Below, piece after piece: positions 54,687 to 63,242 of a stretch of DNA of 64,000 nt. The stretch is from Dehalococcoidia bacterium (lineage in GTDB: Bacteria > Chloroflexota > Dehalococcoidia > DSTF01 > JACRBR01): assembly GCA_021731085.1 (NCBI GenBank), contig JAKFYB010000008.1, positions 124,001 through 188,000 of the forward strand. The letters are read 5' to 3'. A model generated the notes under the pieces. That model saw only the letters and a program-made list of their open reading frames with translations. It ran no database searches and was not told the origin of the DNA. A program made the position numbers and the translations under genes. Position 1 is the first letter of the stretch. Each line of letters begins with the position of its first letter.

Positions 54687-54700
54687 TCATCACGTGATGA
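54687..54700. promoter_or_regulatory. 14-bp perfect palindrome, possible operator
   Basis: TCATCACGTGATGA, in the 104-nt gap between the MBOAT and SGNH genes. It is flanked by two direct CGTTAA copies (about 54679 and 54703). No good promoter hexamers overlap it, so its role is open. Confidence 0.4.
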
Positions 54701-54761
54701 GGCGTTAAATGTTTTGCACGGCTCGTGTTTTCGATGGCAAATGCGGATCGCTTGACGTAGT

Positions 54762-55886
54762 ATGAGAGTGGCGGTCGGGACGACGGCGGAAGAAGCGATG
54801 GAACAGGATCAGGTCCGCCAAGAGGTCTCAGAAGAAGACCCGGGGCACAACGCCCCGGTTCGTGAGACCCAACGCACGATGCACGCCGCCACGATGTTTG
54901 GCGTTGTGGCTCTGACACTCCTCCTCGCCGCTCTTTTTAACGCTGATTCTCTTGTCCAAGGCTCCGAAACGAAGCCGTATGGCGACGATCGCGACTTCTG
55001 GCTGGGCGTCTGGCGGCCTGTCCAGACCGTCAGCGACACGCTGATGCTGGATCGCCCGCGGGCAGCCGTCGATGAGGTCACAGGGCGGGACGGCGGCAGC
55101 CGCCCGATCGACCTGCCGGCCGTTGTGAGTGGCGCCGAGGCGAGCGACGCACCTCCTGAAGTCGCGCCCGCCCCGACGAGCGCTCCCGCGCCGACGCCGG
55201 AACCCACCGTTCGACCGCCAACGACGGGCGAGCCGCTGCGGATGTGGGTCGGCGGCGACTCGCTTGCGGGCATCTTCGGGCAGTCGCTGGTGCGGATGGC
55301 GTCCGACACCGGCGTTGTCGACACGGAGTTGGACTACCAGATCGCGACGGGGCTTGCACGGCCGGACTACTTCGACTGGCCGGCGCGGCTGAAGGGCGCC
55401 GTCGACCTGATGAACCCCGACGTCATGGTGGTGATCCTCGGCTCGAATGACACGCAGGGCCTGATCAACCCCGACGGTGAGGTGTACCAACCGATCAGCG
55501 ATGGCTGGCAGGCGGAGTATCGCCGCCGTGTCGCCGGGACGATGGCCCTGATCGCGCAGCCGGGACGGCTCGTCGTGTGGGTGGGGCTGCCGCCGATGCG
55601 CGATGGCGGCCTGTCAGCGAGCCTCGCGGCGATGAACGCCATCTATCGCGAGGAAGCGGCACGATACCCGAGCTTCGTGTACGTCGACTCCTGGGGCGTG
55701 CTTGGCGACCGCGGGCAGTACGCGGCATATCTTCCCGACGAGAGCGGGCACGTCGAACTGGTGCGCGAGCCGGACGGCGTCCACCTGACGCGCGCGGGCG
55801 GCAATCTGCTGGCGAGTGAAGTTCTGCGTGTTGTCGAGGCACGGGTGCCGCTGACCGCCGATGCGACGGGTTCAACGAAGCCCTGA
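54762..55886 (+). CDS. Membrane-anchored SGNH/GDSL hydrolase (DUF459-like)
   Basis: 374 residues. One N-terminal helix (FGVVALTLLLAALFNADSL), a Pro/Ala-rich linker (about 137-156), then an SGNH domain: block I GGDSLAGIFGQSL, block III VVILGSNDTQGL, and block V EPDGVHLTRAGG. Likely acyltransferase or esterase outside the cell, partner of the MBOAT protein. ATG 54762 is used; ATG 54798 is an alternative. Confidence 0.88.
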   Translation: MRVAVGTTAEEAMEQDQVRQEVSEEDPGHNAPVRETQRTMHAATMFGVVALTLLLAALFNADSLVQGSETKPYGDDRDFWLGVWRPVQTVSDTLMLDRPRAAVDEVTGRDGGSRPIDLPAVVSGAEASDAPPEVAPAPTSAPAPTPEPTVRPPTTGEPLRMWVGGDSLAGIFGQSLVRMASDTGVVDTELDYQIATGLARPDYFDWPARLKGAVDLMNPDVMVVILGSNDTQGLINPDGEVYQPISDGWQAEYRRRVAGTMALIAQPGRLVVWVGLPPMRDGGLSASLAAMNAIYREEAARYPSFVYVDSWGVLGDRGQYAAYLPDESGHVELVREPDGVHLTRAGGNLLASEVLRVVEARVPLTADATGSTKP

Positions 55887-55903
55887 TCGACCCTGGCCGA
55901 CCA

Positions 55904-55926
55904 CGCGGGCTGAAAGCCCGCGCTCC
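55904..55926. repeat. Palindromic repeat between two convergent SGNH genes
   Basis: CGCGGGC-TGAAA-GCCCGCG followed by CTCC, in the 49-nt gap between convergent stops. Could double as a terminator. Confidence 0.85.
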
Positions 55927-55935
55927 GGATATCGC

Positions 55936-56901
55936 CTAGCCGCCGGCGATCGCTGCGATGACGGCCTGGGCGAGGTATGCGCCGCCGGCTGACGTGAAGT
56001 GCACGCCGTCGTCGCCACGGGCGAGTGAGCCATCGGGCGTGTAGGGCGTGAAGTTGCCGTTGGCGTCGGAGGTCAGCGACCACGTATCGACGTAGCGCAC
56101 CCAGGGGCGCCTGGCGGCTTCGGCAGCGAAGACTTGATTGACTCCGGGGACGGATGCTGCGAGATCGGGGCGGCCCATGTTGGGCTGGCCGACCCAGATC
56201 AGGCGCTTGCCGTTGAGTTGATCCATCATCTGGCCGACCTTCGCGCCATACGCTGCGAGGTCCATCCCGACATGGGCGTCATTCGCCCCGACCATGAATA
56301 CGACGACGTCCGGCGAGTACGTCGTCATCTCGCTAGCCATGTACGCGTACCAGTCGAACGACGCGCCGCCGAGCAGGCCCGACGAGAGCTTGTATTCCGC
56401 CGCGGGTTGCACCTGGATCGCGCCCTGCGCGGTCGCGAGGCTGAGGACGCCGACGGACATGAAGTACGACGTGGAGTCGCCGTTGGTGTAGATGCGGAGG
56501 CCGGCGAGCGAGCCCGTTGCTGGCGGCGGGGGTGGCGGTGGCGGCACTGCTGGCACAGGCGTCGAGGTCGGCGCGATGGCTGCTGGCGGTTCTGTTGGCG
56601 GCGCGGTGTCCTCGGGTGGCGGCGCTGGCTCGGGGGTTTTCGTTGGTTCGGCTTGGGCGGCCTGGACTCCTTCGGCGGGTGTTTCGCTGGCTGCTGGTGT
56701 CGGCGGGGCAGTTGTCGCTGCGCGCGTCGCGCGGGCGGTGGGGCTCGTCGCGGGTTCGATCGTTACGCCGGCGCTGGATGATGCGCCGCCGCTACCGCAT
56801 GCGACCGCCATCGTGGCGAGCACGATGGTCAGCGCGAGCGCGGCCGCGGCGAGCATCCGGCGCGGGGCGAGGGCGTGCGTGGGTGGCAATGGTCGATCCA
56901 T
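55936..56901 (-). CDS. SGNH hydrolase lipoprotein
   Basis: 321 residues from ATG 56901. Signal peptide ending LATMAVAC (lipobox, C35), a long Pro/Thr/Ala-rich stalk with a run of eight prolines, then an SGNH domain: TNGDSTSYFMSVGV (serine), VVVFMVGANDAH (Gly and Asn blocks) and RGDDGVHFTSAGG (Asp-His). Distant paralogue of the gene at 54762. ATG 56952 would give a longer N-terminus. Confidence 0.85.
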   Translation of the reverse strand: MDRPLPPTHALAPRRMLAAAALALTIVLATMAVACGSGGASSSAGVTIEPATSPTARATRAATTAPPTPAASETPAEGVQAAQAEPTKTPEPAPPPEDTAPPTEPPAAIAPTSTPVPAVPPPPPPPPATGSLAGLRIYTNGDSTSYFMSVGVLSLATAQGAIQVQPAAEYKLSSGLLGGASFDWYAYMASEMTTYSPDVVVFMVGANDAHVGMDLAAYGAKVGQMMDQLNGKRLIWVGQPNMGRPDLAASVPGVNQVFAAEAARRPWVRYVDTWSLTSDANGNFTPYTPDGSLARGDDGVHFTSAGGAYLAQAVIAAIAGG

Positions 56902-57296
56902 TTCGATGGTTGTTCTGGGCCGCGACGCTGGGTTCGGGGTTGCAGTCAGCATAGCAATCGGCGGCGACGGGAACGTTGCGTGGGCAGCGTTTGATTGTCT
57001 GGTTGCGATTTCCGCTTTTCGACGATCTAGATTCGGGTTGGCGTCTGCTTGACGCGGTCCAGCTTCGGGCCTTTGGTTGTGGATTGATTCGGGTGTGACA
57101 ACGGCCTGTCGCTGCGAGGCCAGAGGCGTTGGCTCCCGGACGCTGCGCGTGGAATCGAATGGCGTGGCCATGAGACTACGATAGGCGGCTGGAGCGCCAG
57201 TTCTTGACGCGCGAGACGGGAATTCGGCCGGAGATTCGGCACAATTTGCACGCGCAACATGACGATCATGACTTGACGCCGTTGGGAGGACTATTC
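56902..57296. other. Divergent intergenic region, 395 nt
   Basis: Between two divergent lipoprotein genes. The minus-strand frame of the SGNH gene stays open through it, but that sequence looks non-coding (mixed, repetitive Pro/Arg). No convincing promoter pair was found on either strand; a GGGAGGA ribosome-binding site at 57284-57290 serves the right-hand gene. Confidence 0.5.
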
Positions 57297-58724
57297 TTGT
57301 CCATGATCCGGCTGCTGGCTGGTCTTCTTGTCCCTGTCGTCCTGGGGACGGTGGCCTTCGGATGTGACGACTCGAAGCCACCCGCAGCAACGCGGACTGC
57401 GCTTTCGATCGAAGAGACGAGCGCAGCGTTCATCCAAACTCCGTTTCCAACATCCACGCCGTTCCAGCTGGACCGCAGCGTGCTGCGACCACCGCCGGCA
57501 TGTCCGGGGTGCCTCGTCGTGGCGGACTATGACAGCACGCGGGCGATCGATCTGAAGACAGGCGTGAGCACGATCATCGGGGAGATACCGGCCGAAGCGT
57601 CATCACCCTACAACTGGCATCCATCGCCCGACGGGAGCGTGTGGGTGTTTCCTTGCAACGCGGAGGGGGCGCTGGACGGTGACAATGGGGCTGCGCGATG
57701 TCTATGGGGCTATGGGCTTTCGGGCATGCCGATCGCCGACCCGATCGAGCGCGGCGCGTTCCTGCATGCGCGCGCGGCATCATGGAGCCCTGATGGCCGG
57801 TTCCTCGTAATGTTCGGTACCACGACGGGCACTCCAGGTTCTGGCGGCATCGTGCAGGAGACCCGCGCATACATACATGACGTGCGAGCCGGGACGACGC
57901 GGAACATCGGTGGCCGCGGATCATTTCAGGAATTCGGCGAGCCTTCATGGTCGCCGGACGGCAACACGCTCGCGATTAGCCGCTCTCGCAACAACGTCTA
58001 CAGCAATGTCCTGGTTGTGGATGCCGCCACCGCCTTTCCGTGGCTGATCACGGAGGACGAGAAGGCACTGGTGCTGTCGATTGGCGGGATCGTCTGGTCG
58101 CCGGACAACAAGCAGATCGCGTTCGTGCGCGACACTGTGGAGCCACTGACACCACTCGCGGGCGCCGCACGCAGCTTCCGCCACACGATCATCATCGCTG
58201 ATGCGGATGGATCGAAGATCCGCGAATTGCCGGATGAGTACGGACTACCGCTGGCGTGGTCACCGGGCGGGCAGTGGCTGCTCGTCGAGCGTTCGTCGCC
58301 GCCGACGGAGGCGACAGGTTTCGTCCAGCGGTCTCTGTTGTTCGCAGTTTCTACAGGAGGCGGTGGCGAACACGTCTTGAGCGAAGGATTCGTGATCATG
58401 AACGGCGGAGCGTTCTCGCCGGATGGCGCACGCGTCGCCTTTATCGGCATTGGCGACCCGAACGACAACACAACCCGGGGCGTCTTCATTGTGAGTGTCG
58501 AGGGTGGGCCGGCAGTGAAGTTGGCGATACCTGACCTGCCATACGCACCGCCGGTTCCGACCTGGACGAAGGATGGCGGGAGCATCGTGTTCTCGGGTTG
58601 GGGCGGATGCGGTAAAGGCGGCTGCTCGCCGGGCGCGCTGCTTCTTGTCGATGTGTCCGGTGCTACGCCTGCTGTGGAGCTGCTGCCGTTCGCCAACCGG
58701 ATCCTCGGTTGGCTGCCGGAGTAG
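57297..58724 (+). CDS. Lipoprotein with a TolB/WD40-like beta-propeller
   Basis: 475 residues if translation begins at TTG 57297, favoured by GGGAGGA 6 nt upstream; ATG 57303 is the alternative. Lipobox ending TVAFGC. The body has repeated SPDG blades: PSPDGSVWVFPC, ASWSPDGRFLVMF, PSWSPDGNTLAISRS, VWSPDNKQIAFVR and FSPDGARVAF, the TolB/PD40 pattern. Probably a surface-exposed binding protein. Confidence 0.83.
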   Translation: MSMIRLLAGLLVPVVLGTVAFGCDDSKPPAATRTALSIEETSAAFIQTPFPTSTPFQLDRSVLRPPPACPGCLVVADYDSTRAIDLKTGVSTIIGEIPAEASSPYNWHPSPDGSVWVFPCNAEGALDGDNGAARCLWGYGLSGMPIADPIERGAFLHARAASWSPDGRFLVMFGTTTGTPGSGGIVQETRAYIHDVRAGTTRNIGGRGSFQEFGEPSWSPDGNTLAISRSRNNVYSNVLVVDAATAFPWLITEDEKALVLSIGGIVWSPDNKQIAFVRDTVEPLTPLAGAARSFRHTIIIADADGSKIRELPDEYGLPLAWSPGGQWLLVERSSPPTEATGFVQRSLLFAVSTGGGGEHVLSEGFVIMNGGAFSPDGARVAFIGIGDPNDNTTRGVFIVSVEGGPAVKLAIPDLPYAPPVPTWTKDGGSIVFSGWGGCGKGGCSPGALLLVDVSGATPAVELLPFANRILGWLPE

Positions 58725-58731
58725 GAGGCCC

Positions 58732-58796
58732 GGAAGTCAGAAGTCGGAGTGGCCAACGGTGCTCCGGCGCCCTCCTCCATCTTCCATCTTCCATCT
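58732..58796. repeat. Heptanucleotide arrays (two blocks)
   Basis: GGAAGTC, AGAAGTC, GGAGTGG (58732-58752), and three identical copies of TCCATCT (58776-58796). They fill most of the 92-nt gap between the propeller lipoprotein and the DUF3291 gene. Confidence 0.85.
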
Positions 58797-58816
58797 TCGC
58801 CGCCTACCCTTCGACC

Positions 58817-59305
58817 ATGTCCTCACACCCCGAATGGCACCTGGCGCAGTACAACGTGGCGCGGCTGATCGCGCCGCTGGATGATCCGCGGCTGGCGGAC
58901 TTCGTCGAGGCGCTGGACCGGATCAACAAACTGGGCGATGACTCGCCGGGGTTTGTCTGGCGCCACCAGAATGCCGACGGAAACTCGACTGGCACGCGCG
59001 TCAGCGACGACCCGATGGTGGTGATCAACTACACGGTGTGGGAGTCGATTGAAGCGCTGTTCGCGTACACGTATCACTCCGACCACGTCGAGGTGTTCCG
59101 GAAGCGGCGGGACTGGTTCGACGACCACAACGGCCGGGCGTACCTGGCGATGTGGTGGATCCCGGCGGGCCACATCCCGACGGTCGAGGAGGCCGAGGAG
59201 CGGCTGGCGCACCAGCGCGCGCACGGGCCGACGCCGTATTGCTTTACGTTCAAGCAGCGCTTCCCGCCGCCGGTCGGCGCGGAGAGTCAAGAACTCAGAA
59301 CCTAG
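58817..59305 (+). CDS. DUF3291 family protein
   Basis: 162 residues: HLAQYNVARLIAPLDDPRLA, LGDDSPGFVWRHQN, VWESIEALFAYTYHSDHVEV and LAMWWIPAGHIPTVEEAEER are DUF3291 (PF11695) hallmarks, a dimeric alpha/beta-barrel fold related to monooxygenases. Start at ATG 58817. The last residues (SQELRT) and the stop codon are written by a heptamer array. Confidence 0.85.
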   Translation: MSSHPEWHLAQYNVARLIAPLDDPRLADFVEALDRINKLGDDSPGFVWRHQNADGNSTGTRVSDDPMVVINYTVWESIEALFAYTYHSDHVEVFRKRRDWFDDHNGRAYLAMWWIPAGHIPTVEEAEERLAHQRAHGPTPYCFTFKQRFPPPVGAESQELRT

Positions 59306-59309
59306 AACC
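59289..59309. repeat. Heptanucleotide array at the DUF3291 stop codon
   Basis: AAGAACT, CAGAACC, TAGAACC. The TAG of the third unit is the gene's stop codon. Confidence 0.75.
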
Positions 59310-59329
59310 GCGGCGGCCGTGCGGATCCT

Positions 59330-60073
59330 CTATGGCCAGAACGTGTCGACGCAGGACGTGATCGCGCTGTTGTAGTCGAGCAGGAATCGGTCGTACGCCC
59401 ACCCTTCCTGCGGCGAGGTGATGTGGTACCAGCCGTCGGGATGTTCGAACGACCCTCCGGGTGATGGCGGATCCGTCATCACTAATCGATCCCCGACGAT
59501 GACCGTGCCATCGGGAATGAGCGCCACAACGGCCGCGCTCGTCGACGGCTCGGCGCGAAGGTTGAGACCGTCTCCGTTGGCGCACACGATCATGTCGCCT
59601 GGCAGCAGGACCGGCGGCCCACCGACATTCTGCGATGCGAACCAGTAGACCCACGTACCGTCCGCCGTGCGGCCCCAGTACGTCATGATGCCGCCCTCGC
59701 TCTCCGTGATACCGACGGCCGCGATTCCGGTCGCGAGCGCCTCGCTGCTCCATTCGCCGGTTGCGCAGGGACCAGCAGGGTTGTCTGCAGAACACTGCGG
59801 GTCGAAGCCGATGTTTGGATCGCGCGCCAGGATCGCTGCCCGCAACTGCCCCGCCTCACCTTCGCCTGAGACGATGGCCGTCGCGTTGGCTGCGGTGGGA
59901 CTGGCCGCTGTCGAAGCGGTCGACGTCGGATCAGGGGCGCTTGTACTTTGTCCGTCCGCGGTCGCCGTCGCAGCGGGTGACGATGGGTCGCCTTCGCTGT
60001 CCTCGCTCCCCCCGCAGGCCGTCAGAGCGAGGAGACTCACGCCAAGGGCCGCGACAAACATCCTAAATCGCAT
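59330..60073 (-). CDS. Lipoprotein with an SH3-like domain
   Basis: 247 residues. Signal peptide with lipobox ALTAC (C20), a Ser/Thr/Ala-rich linker (about 25-70), a small domain with paired cysteines (DPQCSADNPAGPCATGEW), and a C-terminal SH3b-like segment: DGLNLRAEPSTSAAVVALIP and GWYHITSPQEGWAYDRFL. SH3b modules usually bind cell-wall components. Confidence 0.8.
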   Translation of the reverse strand: MRFRMFVAALGVSLLALTACGGSEDSEGDPSSPAATATADGQSTSAPDPTSTASTAASPTAANATAIVSGEGEAGQLRAAILARDPNIGFDPQCSADNPAGPCATGEWSSEALATGIAAVGITESEGGIMTYWGRTADGTWVYWFASQNVGGPPVLLPGDMIVCANGDGLNLRAEPSTSAAVVALIPDGTVIVGDRLVMTDPPSPGGSFEHPDGWYHITSPQEGWAYDRFLLDYNSAITSCVDTFWP

Positions 60074-60107
60074 GCGGATGCCCTCCACCGATATCGGATC
60101 GCCATCT

Positions 60108-60890
60108 CTACTGTTGTTGCTGTGCCTGCTGCCCACGGGCCGCGACGCGGTCGGCGGCCTCTTTGAAGCGCGCGTGATGTTCCGGCGACTGGCGGAGGGC
60201 GGCGTTGTGCTGGCCTTCGGCGGCGCTGCCGGCGTCGATCTGTGTCGCGCGGTCGATCGTGTCCTTCGTGGCGATGAGGGCGGGCGGTGAGTTCTGGGCG
60301 ATCTGGCGCGCCATCTCGAGCGCAGCCGCCAAGGCTGCGTTCGAGGAATCGGACTGCGGCACAACGGCGTTGACGAGACCGATGCGGAGCGCTTCTTCGG
60401 CCTGGACGACGCGCGCGGTGAAGAGCAGATCCTTGGCATAGGCGGGGCCGATGAGGCGCGGCAGTTGGGCACCGCCGACGACGAGGCCGTACGCGGCGCC
60501 GGGAAAGCGGAATGCGGCGTTATCCGACGCGATGCGGATGTCGCAGAGGATGGCGACGAGCGCGCCGCCGCCATAGCAGATGCCGTTGACGGCAGCGATG
60601 AGTGGCTTGCGGAAGTTGGCGACGCCAGCATAGGCGCGGGCCATGCCCTCGCTGCGCCCCTTGCCGTCGATGGCGGCGACGGCTTCCGTCATGTCGGCGC
60701 CGGCGCTGAAGGCGTTGCCGGTGCCGGTCAGGATCGCGCAGTGGACGCTGTCGTCAGCGTCGAGCGCAGCGAGCGCATCGCCGAGGGCTGCATCGAGCGC
60801 GCGGTTGAAGGCGTTGTGCTTCTCGGGGCGCTGGAGGGTGATGGTGGCGACGGCGCCTTCGCGGGTGATGGAGATGATCTCGTCGGGCAT
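60108..60890 (-). CDS. Enoyl-CoA hydratase/isomerase family protein
   Basis: 260 residues. Crotonase fold with the CoA oxyanion motifs FSAGADMTEAVAA and NGICYGGGALVAILCD. At the positions of the two hydratase glutamates it has FRFPGAAYGLVVGGAQLPRL (no Glu) and AKDLLFTAR (Asp), so it is unlikely to be a classical hydratase. It ends in a glutamine run. Confidence 0.88.
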   Translation of the reverse strand: MPDEIISITREGAVATITLQRPEKHNAFNRALDAALGDALAALDADDSVHCAILTGTGNAFSAGADMTEAVAAIDGKGRSEGMARAYAGVANFRKPLIAAVNGICYGGGALVAILCDIRIASDNAAFRFPGAAYGLVVGGAQLPRLIGPAYAKDLLFTARVVQAEEALRIGLVNAVVPQSDSSNAALAAALEMARQIAQNSPPALIATKDTIDRATQIDAGSAAEGQHNAALRQSPEHHARFKEAADRVAARGQQAQQQQ

Positions 60891-60942
60891 GGGTGAAGGT
60901 TACAGGTGACGGGCGGAGGGCGCAGCCCTGACGGCCACGCCC

Positions 60943-60970
60943 TCCAACGTCCAACTTCCAACATCCAGCT
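60943..60970. repeat. Heptanucleotide array (4 units) after the ABC permease stop
   Basis: TCCAACG, TCCAACT, TCCAACA, TCCAGCT. It ends exactly at the last base of the permease stop codon (60970). Confidence 0.85.
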
Positions 60971-61824
60971 CACCCTTGGCGCTTCAGACGGCCCGTCTTT
61001 TTGGCCCATCGCTCCGCTGCGGCGAACGTCGCTAGCGACGCCGGGATCAGGACGATGCCGAATCCGATCAGCGCTAGCAGCTGCGGCGCGAGGTCGGCGA
61101 TGCTTTCGCCGTCGATAATCGCGCCTCGGATGCCGTCGAGGATGTACGTCGCCGGCGAGATGTAGGCGAACACCTGCAGCCATTGCGGCAGCACCTCGAC
61201 CGTGTAGTACACGCCCGACACCAGCAGCACGAAGGCCTGGATCATCATCGACATCTGCTGGCCGCGCTCCGGATAGAGCATGGGCAGGATGCCGCTGAGG
61301 ATCGCGAGCCCGGCGATGCCGAAGCTGCCGACGACGAGCATGGCTCCGGCGGCGAGCCAGTCGCTGTTCGCGAGATCGATCTCGAAGAACGGCGCTGCGA
61401 TCGCGAAGATGATCAGGGTGCGGATCGTCGCGTGCATTACGCCGAATAGCACCATGCCGATCAGATGGATCCAGCGTTCGACGGGGGCCATGAGCGTGTG
61501 CTCGATCGTGCCTTCCCACCGCTCCCACGAGATCACGAGCGATATGTCGTCGAGCACGGCTGATAAGTACGCCCACACGAGCGTGCCAATCAGCAGGAAG
61601 AGCACGAGGCGATCGACGTCGGCCTGCGGCACCGCGCCCGTCTCGCCGACCTGCGTCGCGATGAATGTGACGGCGAGCGTATTTACTACGCCGTATACCA
61701 ACCAGACGATCTCCCACGCCCAGTAGCGCTTCCAGAGGTTGGTCTGCCGTTCGATGAATGCCCAGGCGACGCCCGCGCGCGATTGGCGCTGTGGCATCGG
61801 GATGGGTTGTGCGATGAATGTCAT
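60970..61824 (-). CDS. ABC-2 type transporter permease
   Basis: 284 residues with six hydrophobic segments. ISWERWEGTIEHTLMAPVER is the ABC-2 cytoplasmic motif between helices, and LVSGVYYTVEVLPQWLQVFA with SPATYILDGIRGAI is the typical late segment. Pairs with the ATPase gene upstream in the same direction. Exporter of lipid, polysaccharide or drug; substrate unknown. Confidence 0.9.
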   Translation of the reverse strand: MTFIAQPIPMPQRQSRAGVAWAFIERQTNLWKRYWAWEIVWLVYGVVNTLAVTFIATQVGETGAVPQADVDRLVLFLLIGTLVWAYLSAVLDDISLVISWERWEGTIEHTLMAPVERWIHLIGMVLFGVMHATIRTLIIFAIAAPFFEIDLANSDWLAAGAMLVVGSFGIAGLAILSGILPMLYPERGQQMSMMIQAFVLLVSGVYYTVEVLPQWLQVFAYISPATYILDGIRGAIIDGESIADLAPQLLALIGFGIVLIPASLATFAAAERWAKKTGRLKRQG

Positions 61825-61851
61825 GGTCGCTGCGCTCCAGTTCTACAGGTG

Positions 61852-61918
61852 TTCAGTTGTTCGGGGATTCAGGGACTGCCAACATGCGCGCTGAATCCCT
61901 GAGCAACTGAATCACTGA
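61852..61918. repeat. Octanucleotide array forming a long imperfect hairpin
   Basis: Left arm TTCAGTTG, TTCGGGGA, TTCAGGGA (61852-61875); right arm CTGAATCC, CTGAGCAA, CTGAATCA, CTGACTCC (from 61891). 20-nt arms at 61852-61871 and 61892-61911 pair with only two G-U wobbles. It lies between the ATPase and permease genes. Confidence 0.8.
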
Positions 61919-62832
61919 CTCCCTCCGTCTTCCTCGTCTTCGGCGAGATCCTTGCCGGTGATCTGCATGAAGACGTCTTCCATGTTGATGTCGGCTACGT
62001 CGCGGTCATCTTCCTTCGCGACCATCTGGCGCAGCTCGAGCGGTGTGCCTTCTGCGACAATCTTGCCGCCGCTGATGAAGGCGATGCGGTCGCAGAGGAG
62101 CTCGGCCTCCTCCATGTCGTGTGTCGTCAGCAGGATCGTCGCATCGTGCTCCGCCTGCACCTGCTTCACGAACGCCTGCACGTCACGCTTGCTACGCGGG
62201 TCGAGGCCCGTCGTCGGCTCGTCGAGCAGCATGAGCGTCGGCGACGTGAGGAACGCCCGGGCGACGGCAACCTTCTGCTGCTGTCCGCGGCTCAGGTGCG
62301 ACATCGGCTCGATCGCGCGCTCCCACTCGAGGCCGAGGCGCTTCATGATGTCCGGCGTCTTGGTCTTGATCTGCTGCGGCGAGAGCCCGTAGACCCGTCC
62401 GTAGAACATCAGGTTTTCCATCGCCGTCATGCTCTTGAAGAACGACGGGTCAGCGGAGACGCGGTTGATCAGCGCGCGGACGGCCATCGAGTCCTTCACC
62501 GCATCGAGCCCGAACACATGCACGTCGCCCTCGTCTGGGAGGAGCAGCGTGCTGATCATGCGGATCAGCGTCGACTTGCCGCTGCCGTTCGCGCCGATGA
62601 CGCCGAAGATCTCGCGGCGGCGGATCTCGAACGAGACGTTGTCGACGACGCGACGCGGCCCATCTTGCGTCTTCTTGCGATTCCACGGCAGCGCGCGCAT
62701 CGGGTCGAAGCCGCCGCCGAACGTCTTGGCGACGCCGTTGACGCGCAGGGGCAGTTCGGCCGGGTCGATCACGGCGCGCTGCGGTTGCTGCAATGGATCT
62801 GCTGTTTCCTTCGGATGTTCCATGATCACCAT
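61912..62832 (-). CDS. ABC transporter ATP-binding protein
   Basis: 306 residues from ATG 62832 (GAGGAG about 9 nt upstream). Walker A GANGSGKSTLIRMI, Q-loop region, signature LSRGQQQKVAVARAFL, Walker B LMLLDEPTTGLD and switch His in LTTHDMEEAELLCDRIAF. A leader of about 40 residues precedes the domain. Forms an ABC-2 exporter with the permease 87 nt downstream. Frame extends to 62865 with no better start. Confidence 0.95.
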   Translation of the reverse strand: MVIMEHPKETADPLQQPQRAVIDPAELPLRVNGVAKTFGGGFDPMRALPWNRKKTQDGPRRVVDNVSFEIRRREIFGVIGANGSGKSTLIRMISTLLLPDEGDVHVFGLDAVKDSMAVRALINRVSADPSFFKSMTAMENLMFYGRVYGLSPQQIKTKTPDIMKRLGLEWERAIEPMSHLSRGQQQKVAVARAFLTSPTLMLLDEPTTGLDPRSKRDVQAFVKQVQAEHDATILLTTHDMEEAELLCDRIAFISGGKIVAEGTPLELRQMVAKEDDRDVADINMEDVFMQITGKDLAEDEEDGGSQ

Positions 62833-63242
62833 GTCGGTCGCTCCTCTAACTTCTCTCCATGGCACGAGTTCACGCTAGTACTTCAAGTGCGCTTCAACTC
62901 AAGGGTTTGGTCGCATTCAGATTCAGGACGACAAGAAACCCACCTACGGATGTCCTGCCGTGGTGGGCCGCGCTGGCGCCTGTCGTGTCGGGGAGTTGAG
63001 CTAACTCAATGTTCTCGCAACACGACGGGCGCAGTCGTCCGGCCCACGGGGTTCCCATCCGGCGCGGTTCGCACCGGGAGAACGGCCATTGCCAGGAAGA
63101 TGCCAGTCAACGTCGTGCTGCTCCTTTATCCGGAACAGGTATCCGGAGTTCGCGCATGATACGCGAGCGCGATCAGCGATGTCAACACGATCCCTGCCGT
63201 CATGCGTCAGCAGTCGATCAAGTGCGGTGATCGTGATGACCT
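62833..63242. other. Intergenic region, 410 nt
   Basis: Between the ABC ATPase start and the GNAT stop. It contains direct repeats CTTCAA 11 nt apart (62881-62886 and 62892-62897), and a minus-strand TTGAGT-N16-TACTAG possible promoter near 62900-62873. It also has a small inverted repeat TTGAG-CTAA-CTCAA (62996-63009). No supported gene. Confidence 0.5.
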
